A stretch of 64,000 nt of DNA, taken from assembly GCA_910890315.1 (NCBI GenBank), contig CAJVGD010000012.1, positions 496,001 through 560,000 of the forward strand, in the 5' to 3' direction. The DNA comes from Serendipita indica DSM 11827. Lineage: Eukaryota > Basidiomycota > Agaricomycetes > Sebacinales > Serendipitaceae. The notes beneath the pieces were generated by a model. It ran no database searches. It was given only the letters and a program-made list of their open reading frames with translations, and was not told the DNA's origin. This document shows, piece by piece, positions 23,785 to 34,930 of this stretch. Made by a program: the position numbers and the translations under genes. How positions within the stretch are numbered: the first letter of the stretch is position 1; the number at the start of each line of letters is the position of its first letter.

Positions 23785-26700
23785 ATGTCGTGGAATATGC
23801 AGGATAACGCTCAGGGAGCCTCTAGACCGCAAAATAATGGCATCTTACGACCTGGAATGCCCGGCATCGCGCACGACCCAACGATCCCGCCTCTCCGCCT
23901 CAACCTTGGACCACCTCCAACTCAATCACGCTATTTTGCACCTAAACCAACTGTAATTGCTCCAAATTCGAGTCCAGATAGACCACCAGTCTCCAACGCC
24001 CCCTATGTGCCCCATCAATCGCACTTTGCTCAGCCAACCCTCGGGTCTGCTGCGTTTACTCAGCGCCGTAATGGGTTCAATCAGGACCCCTTTGCTCCAT
24101 CAACAATGTCACACGCGCCCTACAGGCCTAATCAACCCGGTTTCGAGCCCCCACGGAAAAAACAAAACACGGGTCGCCCTCCGGGGAGCGTCGTGTTCGT
24201 GCCAAACTCTCCAGATGACTCGCCAAATATGCGAAGAGTACAAGGAGGAAATATGATGTCTCCTTTGACCGAGGAAGACAGTCCTGGTCCAAATCGTTTG
24301 CGGAAAGGGAGACCTGCAGATTACATCCAGCCTCTGGGATCTCCATCTCCTAGCCCTACTCTTCTCCTCAGTACTTTACAAAACGCGCATCCAGGGGTGC
24401 ATCACGAGGTCCTGCGACAGGCGGCAGCGAGGACAAACAATTACCAAGAAGCGAGTTTTTTTATCAAAGAGTGGGAGATGCAACAAAGGGCCGTGTCCAT
24501 CTCTATTGCCGAGGCACAGGAAAAGGAAAGAAGAGAAAAGGAATTGGCCAAACAGCGGAAGAACAAGTCTGCGATTTATGCCCATCGAAACACGGTACCT
24601 GGGATAGAAGCACCTGCTCCACGCTCGAAACGCGCCCATGATGATTCTGACTCAGAGGGAGACGATTTTAGAGGCGACGGCTTCGATAGCGACGCGTCTG
24701 ACGGGGACAATGTCCACGATGCGGAGTTGGAGGCTGCATGTGCCGCAGAGGCTCTTGAATACTTTAACACAGCCGACGCAGAGGGTCTTGTTATGATGAT
24801 TGGTCTGTCTCTTCTCGTGAACCAAAATCTCAGCCCCACTAACACCTTGTAGCCTGCACACCCGAGCAAGCAGAGACCATTATTCGCATGCGACCTTTTC
24901 TCTCGGTTGAAGACATCGACGGCAAGATGGTTCGCAGAACCGGCGTCTCCTCCAAGCTCTTTGAGAATTACAAGGATCTGTTAAAGGGTTATCGAGCCGT
25001 AGATGCGGTCCTTCAACGGTGCGAACGCTACGGCCAGGATCTTGATCAGGTGCAGGCTGTTTGGCAAAAGTTTGCCAATGATCGTCCAAAGTCTATTAAA
25101 AAGGAGGACGATGTCTATCTCGTCGACGATGGGCCTGTCGAACCATCGGCCGTCAAGACCCCAGAGGAGACCAAGATCATGGCCGAGTACATCTGGGATG
25201 CTCCACAGTCACTGGCCCCCGATGTCACCTTGAAAGACTATCAGATGCTGGGTGTGAATTGGTTGAACCTTTTGTACTCGCGCAACCTCAGTTGCATATT
25301 GGCTGACGAGATGGGTGCGTTGCCAATTCTACCGATGGTCATCCTCTAACACCTGTGCAGGTCTTGGCAAGACGATCCAAGTTATCGCCTTCCTAACGTA
25401 CCTCAAGAGTAGAGGTCTCCAAGACAAGGTTCTAATCGTCGTCCCGTATGTGCCGCCCGTTGCTCGACATTCTCATTGCTCATGTTTATAGTGCCTCCAC
25501 TCTCGAAAACTGGATTCGAGAGTTTTCCAGGTTCTCCCCCTCGATGCGCATCGTCTCCTACTATGGGACGATCAACGAGCGTTCCACCCTGCGGAGGGAA
25601 CTTTTGGAGAGCCAAGATACGTGGGATGTCATGGTCACGACGTACAACTTTGCTCAAGGTGGCGGGAATGACAGCAAGTTCTTCAAAAAGGTGCCATGGG
25701 CTGTGAGTTATGCACGAAGCGACTAGGATCCCTCTGAGTATTTCTAGGTTTGTGTGTACGACGAGGGACATGTGCTGAAGAATTATCAAAGTCAACGGTA
25801 TCATGCGTTGACAAAGATACGAGCCAAGTGGAGATTGCTTCTCACCGGTACACCACTACAAAATAACCTTCAAGAACTTCTGGTATGACACGTGTACAAG
25901 CTTGGACGAAAACTGACGGACTAAAGTCGCTCATGAATTTTATCCTCCCCAAACTCTTTACGGATGTAGCCGAGTCCTTCCGAGCTATCTTCCGTGTCAA
26001 GCCATCGGCCCAGGCAGGACTTCTTGCTCACGACCGTGTCTCCCGTGCAAAGCAAATGATGACACCTTTCGTACTTCGAAGACGCAAAGATCAGGTCTTG
26101 CGAGAGCTGCCAAAGAAGATGGAGAGGATTGAATGGTGCGAGATGACACCTCTGCAAAAGGAGATATACGACCAGTCGTTACAACGCTCTCGACGTGTCT
26201 TTATGGAGCAAGAGGAAGTGGAGGATGAACTCGCACTTGCAGAGGCTGCTGGACAGAAGAATCGACCCAAGAAGAAGAAGCAGCTGAAGGCGCAGCAACA
26301 AGATCTCAGTAGCAACGTCTTGATGGATCTGCGAAAGGCGACTAGTCACCCGATGTTGTTCAGGCGATTATACACTGATGAACAGCTAAAGACGCTCGCC
26401 AAAGAGTGCCTCCAGGAGCCCGAGTTTATGAACAGCAAGTACAACCTTGTCCTCGAGGACATGTCGGTAAGTAGTGAATCGTTAGTCGTCTCGTATTTAG
26501 TAATTGTGCACAGGTAATGACGGATGCAGAAATTCACCACTTCTGCAAGCGTTACAAGTCTGTTCGAAAATATGCGCTTGACGAGAGCAAGTTTCTGGAG
26601 GCTGGCAAACTCGACGTTCTCCTCCGTTTGCTGGAACAATACACCGCAGAGGGGCGACGTGTTCTTATTTTCTCCCAGGTGGGTATAGACGGGGGTTCCT

Positions 26701-27518
26701 GATGTACTCGAGACTTACTCTGCTCAGTTCACGCAGATCCTTGACATTCTCAAGTCGGTTCTGAATCACAAGGGCTACCGTTACCTTGTGCTCACCGGGT
26801 CCACCGCCGTCGACGAACGTCAAGGACTAGTGGACGAATTTAATGATGACCAAGACATCAAAGTATTTTTGTTATCAACAAAAGCAGGTACGTACGGATT
26901 ACTTCTGCTGTGTCATTGTCTGACCCTTGAAGGTGGCATGGGAATCAACCTTACAGCCGCGTCGGTCGTGATCACTTATGACCAAGATTTCAATCCCCAT
27001 AATGTAGGCTGCACGTGATCTATTGACTGATTACTGACGAGTTCTAGGATTTACAAGCGGCGGATAGAGCATACCGAATCGGGCAGCAACGGGATGTAGA
27101 CGTGATCAAACTAATTACAAGGGGTACAATTGAGGAGGACATTCTTCAGCTTGCTCTGACGAAGCTCCAACTTGACGAAGCCATTGCTGGTGATGAGGAG
27201 GCCAGCAAACAGACGGAGAATGAAGTCAAAAAGTCGCTCATGGAACGTTTGCGGAAACATTTGGACGACACGAGCGGTGGTACGCCTGGCGAGTCCACTA
27301 GCAAGACTGAGGAGACGAAACCGTCTTTGACCGAGGTCGATGTCCTCAAGGCGCTCCCCGCAGCCCTCTTAGCAGCAACACGCTCTGAAGCGGCTTCTCC
27401 AGCCAGCTCTCTTCTTCGAGCCGAGGAGACGCCACCAGCCACCCAATCACCGACGCCCTTGCCTACACCGTCTGAAAAGGCCGAACCGGAGAGTGATGTG
27501 ATTATGATAGATGACTAG
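23785..27518 (+). CDS. FUN30: SNF2-family chromatin remodeller FUN30/SMARCAD1
   Basis: Nuclear ATP-dependent remodeller acting in heterochromatin maintenance and DNA end resection. The start is the ATG at 23785 (ACCATGTCG context). The N-terminal half is disordered and Pro-rich, with a CUE-like helix bundle ([20 protein letters not shown]) at about residue 205-250 and an acidic patch after it. The helicase core has motif [15 protein letters not shown] (interrupted by an intron after the Gly), Ia VVPASTLENW, motif II DEGH (YDEGHVLKN, the FUN30-type variant of DEAH), [30 protein letters not shown] and [13 protein letters not shown]. The C-terminal tail is Thr/Pro/Glu-rich and ends ESDVIMIDD. 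About ten introns of 45-60 nt. Confidence 0.96.
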
Positions 27519-27618
27519 CTTTGTATTGCTACTGTACATTTTACTTTTAAACAATTGCTTTTTCGTGCCTGCCATTTGACCATGATTGACGCTCTATCCG
27601 TATTCTTTACCCTGGACC

Positions 27619-30316
27619 ATGTCGGCCATTCCGAGCTTTCCACCATCAACGGCCCTCACAACACGCGCCCAGTTTTTAGACGCGTATGAACCAATAGATG
27701 TGATAGGGAATGGTTCCTTTGGCGTGATTCGCAAAGTTCGCCGAAAGGAGGACGGTGCCGTTCGTGTTGTTGGGCCCTCTTGCACAGTCATTTGCTCATC
27801 TCGACTTCTTTTTACCAGATTTATGCGCGAAAAGAACTGAACTTTGAGCGCATGTCGGATCGAGACAAGAAGCAGATTGTTGCAGAAGTGTGCGAGCGCC
27901 TTTTTACTAGATGTGGCGCGTTGTGAGCTCAACTTGCATACAGAAATATTCTCAAAGATCTGAATCACGAGAATATCGTGCGATATCACGATCGCGTGCG
28001 TGTTCGATTCAGTTCCTTGGCCAGCACGAAGGCTCATGCCTTGATAGTTTGTCGACTCGGACAATGGGATGCTCTATATTGTGATGGAGGTAAGGATTAT
28101 GCTATTTCTCTGTGCTGTTCTGATATGTTATAGTATTGTGGTGGTGGCGACCTTGGAGGTGTGATCAGTTCGACGAAGAAGCGTGGTCAACATATCCCGG
28201 AGGATACCGTGTGGGACTATTTTCTACAGATCGTACTCGCCCTTCATCACTGCCATGCTCCACACATCAAGCCCGGAACGACCAACGAGGTCCTCCCGAA
28301 TGTGATAAAACGGGCTCCTATTCTCCATCGGGATATCAAACCGGAGAATGGTGAGTCCTCGAGATAGCGTTAGAGATGTATCTGAATTTTGTGAAGTCTT
28401 CTTGGATGCAAACGGTGTGGTCAAGCTTGGTGATTTTGGACTCTCAAAGCAACTTGGTGCACAAGCATTCACCAACACCTACGTGGGAGTGAGTGGTGTC
28501 GCCAATTCGGATTCTATACACTTATTCCTTTCAGACGCCATATTACATGTCCCCCGAACTGTTTGGCGAAATGCATTATGACACAAAGAGCGACATATGG
28601 AGTTTAGGTTGTTTGGTCTACGAGCTGTGTGCACTAAAGTACGTCTTATTGTCGTTGTCGTGGTTGTTCTGACTTGCCCAAGTCCTCCCTTTCACGAAGC
28701 GCAAACTCACGCCGAGCTTGCAACCTATGTCAAGAAAGGTCGAGTGCCAACACTACCAAGTCAGTATGGACACTATCTTCAAGCTGCCATCAAAGCCATG
28801 ATGAGCCTCGAGGTACGGTTCGCACAGCCCTTGAAATGGAAACTGACCTGCTATAGCCTTCAAAACGGCCATCAGCCGCTCATTTATTGGCACACGAGAG
28901 AATGAATCTAGCATTCAAGACGCGTGAAACACAAGAGATGCTAAATAAGGTCGTAGGCCATCGCCAAACGCTGCACGCTCGACAAGAAAAGCTGGAGAAG
29001 CGTGAACATGATCTCGCGAGCCGAGAACATGATCTCGCGAGCCGAGAACAAGCACTCGCTCTCAAAGAGCAAGAACTTGTTCGACGGGAGCAAGAGTTTG
29101 CTGCATTGGCAGTGACAAAGGAGGCGGAGATCATGGCCCGTGTCGCCGCGCGCGAAGAAGAACTACGCCAGTGGGTATTCACACGTGAAGCCGAATTGAA
29201 AAAGGAGATGATGGCGCAGGAAGAGGCGACGCAACAGGCTGTCGCTGCGCGTGAGGTCGAATTGGAACATATGTGGAACAAACGCGAGGCACTATTACGT
29301 GCAGAAATTGCGAGGAAAGATGCAGAGATTGCAGAGCGGGAAGAAATACTCAAGCGAGAAGCGGAACGATTGCACCGGGAGCGTATCTCATCTACATCGT
29401 TCAAGCCTACTCCAAAAGTTACAGAAGATCAGTATGTCTCCTGCATTTGCTTCAAATGTTTATGACCGTGCTCATCTTGTATAGGACAGATGCAACTCCG
29501 GTAAAACCTCAAGCACGTACTTCTCTCCCCCACGCAAATGTATTCGAAACACCCGTTCCATCAACGTCAACGCCAGATGACGGAGGTTCGGCGATGAAGG
29601 GCGTGATCATGGCAGACGGACAGCCCGTGGCCACTCCCGCAGCCGCCCAGTTGCGCCACTTGTTGACCGACTCACCATCCAAACGAGTCGATCTCATACA
29701 TGTTTTGGATCAACAACCATCTTCTTCCTCCGTGCCGTCCTCTATTCATGACGCGTTTACTGCGTTAGATGAGAGAGGAAAGGAGAATTCGCCGCCAGGT
29801 ATTGCAGGTCCACCGTCACCTTCGTCTGTCTCAACGACGAGTTCTCGCTCTGGGCTCAGTTGGCACGACAAGACACCCCAACCACGAACCAAAAAGCGTA
29901 TCTCTGGACGAAACGAGGATCTCACTGCACAGTTGAAAGCCAACAATCCATCTCTTACGAGTTTACAGAATGGAGAGAGGGGCATGCAGCGTACGATGAG
30001 CGCGCCAGTAGGATGGGGGACAGGGGAGGGTGATGATGACGACGTACCAAGTCCGTTTCTCAAACGAGCGGACCGAGCAATGGCAAAAACGACGACAATG
30101 GGCAGTAGTAGTAGTAGTACACTCGTCAAGGGACCGATGCTGGAGAAGAAGACGAGCAAGTCTGGGCTAAAAGAAGGCGGGGTCAGTGGGCGACTGTCGA
30201 GTGGCAAGGCGACGACGATCAAGTCTACTGTGAGTGCTACGGCGAGTGCGACAGGAAGTGGGAGTCGTCTCTCAGTTGGCAAGGGCATTTCTCGCACAGT
30301 CTCATCTAAGCCTTGA
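27619..30316 (+). CDS. nimA: NIMA-related mitotic protein kinase
   Basis: Ser/Thr kinase of the NIMA/Fin1/Kin3 group. Start ATG at 27619. The domain begins [20 protein letters not shown] (Gly loop), then [11 protein letters not shown] (ATP-binding Lys), LHRDIKPEN (catalytic loop), [11 protein letters not shown] (DFG) and [10 protein letters not shown] (activation segment end). NIMA-type inserts between helix E and the catalytic loop ([19 protein letters not shown]) are present. After the kinase comes a long coiled coil rich in Arg/Glu heptads, including an exact 21-bp tandem duplication at 29004-29045. It then has a Ser/Thr/Pro-rich tail with likely phosphorylation sites, ending SRTVSSKP. Introns of about 40-70 nt. 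It follows the FUN30-type gene by 100 nt in the same direction. Confidence 0.95.
29004..29045 (+). repeat. 21-bp tandem duplication in the NIMA coiled coil
   Basis: Two identical copies (29004-29024 and 29025-29045) encode the heptad unit EHDLASR twice in a row. The frame is kept, so it extends the coiled coil by one heptad. Confidence 0.9.
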
Positions 30317-30535
30317 TGTCGGTGTTTATGTGAGTTCTTAGTCTATTTCCTGGCGCACACTCTCGTCTCGTATTTTTGTTGTAAATGGTATGAAAATTGT
30401 CCATGAAAATTGTCCATGACTGTGGTACATCAGTTTGTTTAAAGCAAAAAGTGGGGCTAAAGTGTCCGAGAGAAAACAAAAAGTTGTCCGTGAGTTCAGT
30501 TTGTTTCGGGTTCAAGAGCGTCCATGGCTCTTCTG

Positions 30536-31204
30536 TTAGACGGATGGTGGATCATACCTCCAAACCGTGACTTTTGAAGCACCGAGACCACTCTGGCTGG
30601 GACTACCGAAGAGCCAAAACACAGTGTCATAGTTGTACATAGTCGTGCGAAGCTCCTTGGCGTAAAAGTGATCCTTGACATTGTCGAGCTGGAGCTGTTT
30701 ATTGGCCGTAAAGTTCCAGCGGGAAGAGTAACCTTGCAAGCTATAGGTCATGTCGAAGAAGATGGGCTGAAGGGCGGATGACGAAGGCGTAAGGACGTCG
30801 ATTCTTCCAAAGAGGTTGCTGTAATAGCTCTGTGCTCCCCATACGAGTTGACCGTACGGTGCGTCCGGTGTCAGCCTATGAAGACGGGCGACTCAGATTT
30901 CTTATAGTGAATACGATCCATGAACACGTACGTAGCAGTGGTATTGAGGAAAAAGTTGATGTTGGCCGCGGGGATTTGCGACGGGGAGGAGACGGCGGTT
31001 GGTGCAACTGCCATGTATGCATTGCGTGCGCCAATGTTAATATAACGCATATTCCATCTATATCACATCAGTACCTCGTTGTCATAACAAAGAGGCGACA
31101 AACTTGGGGTCAGAACTTCTGAGGTAGAGCGCAAACGGGCCCTCGACGCGTGCGAGGACGGAGACGGTGAGCAAGAGCAACGCCGAAACGAGAGACAGGA
31201 TCAT
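30536..31204 (-). CDS. Small secreted protein of unknown function
   Basis: Three exons give about 190 residues. The start at 31204 begins with a clear signal peptide (MILSLVSALLLLTVSVLA). A first short exon ends RSSDPK; exon 2 reads WNMRYINIGARNAYMA and ends NINFFLNTTAT; the last exon runs from LTPDAPYGQLVWGAQSYY to KVTVWRYDPPSV. Introns lie at about 31048-31095 and 30877-30935. Potential N-glycosylation sites are seen (NTT, NFT). No Cys appears in the part I read and no family is recognised. Secretion is well supported by sequence; function is not. Confidence 0.72.
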
Positions 31205-31865
31205 AGTCGAGAAAAGTGTCGGAAACAAAGATTTGACGGGAGGAAATTGGGTGCTTGTTCTCAGCGTGCACCGGCATGGCTTTATAGCATGTCTGCCGTA
31301 AAAATATGACGACTGTGATCACGGGCTCGGCATACCCGTGCCCGAGGCACAAATGGCGGTGCATGCCAATACCCTGGTGGCTAGACTTGGAGCTCAGAGC
31401 CATCTACGGACTGAGGGCCTTGATCTCTGGATATAATCTAGAAAGGATCCAATGCAAGTCTAGAAATAGGAGGCGGTGAGTGGAGGATCACAGACTCAAC
31501 GGTCTCGAACTCACGCCTCGGCGGGCCTTACTTGGCTAATAACCGCAGAAGACCGCTCAGATGATCGCAATTCATGGGTTCAGGGGCTAGTCGAATAGGA
31601 ACCATCATCGGCGGTGAATAACCGGTACCCATGAGCATCTCGAGGTCGGCTTTTGTCAACATTGGTCGGTATATAGAATTTGAGGCGATGATGTGCAGAT
31701 ATGAGCAAGATAACTTGGCAAACAATCAACAGGCTCGCCGAGTACACTTACATCCAACCAAAGGGGGTCACCAATTGGAATTCTAGCTAACAAAAAGACA
31801 AGTATTAGCTCAACATCAGTCTCTTCAACTCGCAAAGGCAACAATAGGGCCAAAGAACGAGGACA
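31205..31865. other. Intergenic region with weak tRNA-like boxes
   Basis: About 660 bases without a coding region. On the minus strand near 31497-31540 there is a TAGCCAAGTAAGG segment resembling a Pol III A box, followed by GAGTTCGAGACC resembling a B box. The spacing is too short and the flanks pair too poorly for a functional tRNA. Confidence 0.4.
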
Positions 31866-32765
31866 CTACCGCTTGCTCCAAGGCGGGCTTGCACTCCTTC
31901 TCTTGCGCTGACCAGGCTGCCATCCACCGGCACCACCATCAGACTTTGGCGGATTCAACCGTCTCTCCAACCTCTGCCCAACTTCCAAGCTCTTCTTCAA
32001 CTCTGGGCTAGCAAGGCGCAGGTGCATAAAATTGCAAAATCCGCCACGGTTGCATTCCCCATTCTCGTTTTGACGACAGCATGCCTCGCGGAAATCGGTC
32101 ACAGGCGAGAGTTCGGCGTACAATGGTCGGCCGGCGTACCACCGTTCGTTTAGGTTGTCGACGGCAGCTTGGGCTTCGGTTTCCCATTCGAAGCGTGCAT
32201 AGACGTTGCCAATCAGATGGTCTCCGACGTTGTCGCATACGTGCAGTTCGAGGAGGTGTCCGAACTTGGTCAACTCGCTACAAAATTGTCAGTACATGAC
32301 GTTCACACATAAAAGGAGTACGTGAAAGAAAGAGTACGCACCAGTACAAATCCTCATACACTGCATCGAAACCTTCTTGGAGCTCCTTTGCGCTCAATTT
32401 GCAGTTTGGGTCATTGGCCGGGTTGTGGTACACATTCGGTAGCAAAATCGTTTGACTAAATGGTGGTCGAATGTGCTTTCGAGAACAGCGATCGCCATGT
32501 CGGCATGCACCAATCTACAACACGACAACACGATGGTCCGTCAGTATATGAGCAAAAGGCGGAGACGAGGGCAACGAACCTTGTAATAAAACGAGCAGTT
32601 GACACGGTCCTGCTCTGTAACACACGATCAATCGTCAGTAATTGCCTTTATCAATCCTAAAATAAAACGCACCGGTTCCGAAAATGTTTGCCTAGAGGAA
32701 ACGAAGCGTTAGTATACTCAAAATAAGGACAGAAAGCATAGATTACGCACGAGATGGCTAGCCAT
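31866..32765 (-). CDS. U2AF1: U2 snRNP auxiliary factor small subunit (U2AF35)
   Basis: Recognises the AG dinucleotide at 3' splice sites together with the large U2AF subunit. Start at 32765 (MASHL), spliced to ANIFGTEQDRVNCSFYYK, the first CCCH zinc finger. The atypical RRM (UHM) follows: ELTKFGHLLELHVCDNVG, IGNVYARFEWETEAQAAV, LNERWYAGRPLYAEL. The second finger is CCRQNENGECNRGGFCNFMH. The C-terminus is short and basic (RKRRSASPPWSKR) rather than the long RS tail of animal forms. At least four introns in the 5' half. This gene is of interest here because several introns in this window use non-GT donors. Confidence 0.95.
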
Positions 32766-33289
32766 ATCGAATTCGAAGGGATAGAGATGGTTGTGGTAAG
32801 CGGCTAAGAGGTGTATGTGAGGCTGACACATCACCTCCGCCTTTATACCAACAACCATCTCGCCGTAGAATAATCTAGAATTTTCGTTACAATGCACTTA
32901 ACATATCTGTGATGATGTGAATGGTTCACTGTTCATGTTTCTTAGAGCCGATGGAAATACATTCAAGTTTCGAGGACAAAGGCATTAGATAAGTAGCCAA
33001 ATACCATGTGGTGTTCTTGCAAATCACTGAATTTAACAGTACCTGGCGAAATGATCTCTCCATTTCGTTCCGGTCAGAGAACAGATCCTCATTTCAGTAA
33101 GATAGACGTTGGTATCAGTTTGTTAGAGTTGGTAAATCTGTCGCAACTCCTCAATGTGGAGCCATATCTGAAATGTCAGAATTATCAACTATACCAACTT
33201 CTACGGTGGTTCTCATATGGACATAATGGAGATAGGTATAGGCAAGCTATACCACAGCTACAAGAAGATACATTACAAATAAAACAAGC
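32766..33289. other. Intergenic region containing one repeat copy
   Basis: No gene recognised. The stretch holds the first copy of a diverged direct repeat (33056-33114) and otherwise appears AT-rich without structure. Confidence 0.5.
33056..33114. repeat. Diverged direct repeat, copy A
   Basis: About 59 bp matching 34645-34703 in the same orientation, with ten mismatches that are all transitions. Read on the minus strand it encodes TNVYLTEMRICSLTGTKW, resembling copy B. Confidence 0.75.
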
Positions 33290-34460
33290 TACCATTTACG
33301 AGGATTACTCCTGTTAGTGAATGGAAAGTAGGTGGCCTGCCCGTGTTGAGAGGGATGCACCCTGGGCAGTGTTGTTGGAATGGCATTCAAACCGCCCAAA
33401 TGCGTTTTCAAGAATGAAGCTCGGAGGGGTGGGCCTGAGGATTGTCGTCCATCAGTCTCTGCACAAGATTCTGAACGCGAGACGTCCATTTGACTTGCTC
33501 GCCGAGGTAGAGCAGCATCTTGCCACATGCCCATCTATCAGCCAGAATGGGACTTCACATTTGGCCCTCTTGAATCTCTGGCGCTCGCCATCCGCGCGTC
33601 CCACACATATCCCCCATCAGAGTGCTTGTTGTCACATCCGCCTCCGCTATCCCAAAGTCGATTATATATAGCGTCCCTTGGCCATTGTACTTGACCGTGT
33701 CGCCAAAGTCGATGACGATGTGATCCGGCAGTCGTATGGGTATCCCGTATGAGATCTTCGCTGGATACTAATCCCAAAACCTGAAAGTAGTCTGAAAATT
33801 TGAGGCCAGGTAGCCCCTGCATTTGATACTTGACTGTATTCATCTGTCTTATGTGTGAGTCGACAGTAGCCTGCATAGTAATTCATCACTTTTCCGAGAC
33901 ATCTTCACCATATATGCGCTTGCTTCGCAGTTTCCCAGAGAATTCTCGTAAATGGTTAAGGGGACTGTCCGATATCTCGATACCACATTCAGAGACGTTC
34001 AAATCTGAGGCGTTTGTGTGCGCTCGCGAATTTCGTAGTCGAAGAAAGCAATATTCGCTTGCGCTCTGGCTATTCATAGGCTCTGGTATCAGCCCAGCCG
34101 AGAGATTGGGAAGCAGGGTCTGCAAGCTGAGATCCGTTGGAGAGATTATGATTACTCACGAAACTCCTGAGATGACTCTGAACGCACAACAATATGTAGC
34201 ATTCTAGATTCTGGCAGCGATGGGTAGTAGTCGGTGATGGGGTCAGTTGAAAAGAGATGTGTCCAACCGTCGAGTTTGTTGTTGATAATACGGTTCCGGT
34301 CGTGGGCAGACGCTTTAGGGGGAAATGGGACATTTACTTGAAACAATTTAAGATCAGACAAGGGTATGTCCTTGTAACGGGGGTGCGATGATTGGATTTC
34401 TCGTTGGAGACCTCGATTGTGCAGATCTCGAAATGATGACAGAAGAAAGATCACCCGGGT
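33290..34460 (-). pseudogene. Broken Crinkler-header / protein-kinase-like gene remnant
   Basis: Treated as a fossil. On the minus strand the upstream part resembles the N-terminal header of Crinkler (CRN)-type proteins (DLKLFQVNVPFPPK and, at its end, RMLHIVVRS). The downstream part resembles the C-terminal lobe of a fungal protein kinase (IIDFGIAEAD, GTRGWRAPEI, RWACGKMLLYL). Catalytic-loop sequence is not seen. It looks broken, with several breaks, and is therefore unlikely to be expressed as a full protein. It lies between two diverged direct repeats, in the most gene-poor part of the window. Confidence 0.6.
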
Positions 34461-34644
34461 GATTTCTATCTATGGAAAAAGAGCTTATATTGCTCTTTTT
34501 CATTCGCCATTATGCGAATGTGGTAAGGGTCAAGATGTCTACCAGCCAAACATGAACTTGCTTACATCCGCTTGCTTTCTGATAATTGATCAAAATATTA
34601 GCAAAAAATCTTGCAGACACTTGACGAACCAAAATAAGACATTT

Positions 34645-34703
34645 CTTTCCACTTCGTTTCGGTCAGAGAGTAAATCCTTATTTCAGTAGGATAGACATCG
34701 GTA
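34645..34703. repeat. Diverged direct repeat, copy B
   Basis: Second copy of the 59-bp repeat, about 83% identical to copy A. On the minus strand it encodes TDVYPTEIRIYSLTETKW. The two copies bracket the Crinkler/kinase-like remnant. Confidence 0.75.
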
Positions 34704-34874
34704 GAGTGGCAACAGTCTAAACGAGAGCATAATGCACGACGATCATAAGTCGAGTGTTCGTGAAGAGAGAGGCGACGATGTAGTATGGTATGCAAAACGA
34801 CCGGATCTCTAGGTGAGACAGCAGATCGAGATAGAGTGTCTATAGTGGATAAGGTCCTTGCGTGATACGTATAC

Positions 34875-34889
34875 GTGTGTGTGTGTGTG
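34875..34889. repeat. Short GT dinucleotide tract
   Basis: Seven GT units plus a final G, just downstream of the KRE6-like gene. Confidence 0.9.
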
Positions 34890-34930
34890 AGGATAAGAGA
34901 ACAGCGTCCGGGGCGGTATACACAAAACAT

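Larger units (their letters stand above)
34461..34930. other. Intergenic region containing repeat copy B and a short GT tract
   Basis: No gene recognised between the Crinkler-like remnant and the KRE6-like stop codon. It holds repeat copy B and a short dinucleotide run. Confidence 0.5.

Noticed and set aside
28880-29404. 174-codon Ser/Arg-rich open frame on the minus strand
   Set aside because: It is antisense to the NIMA coiled coil; the composition is simply the complement of Glu/Arg-rich codons.
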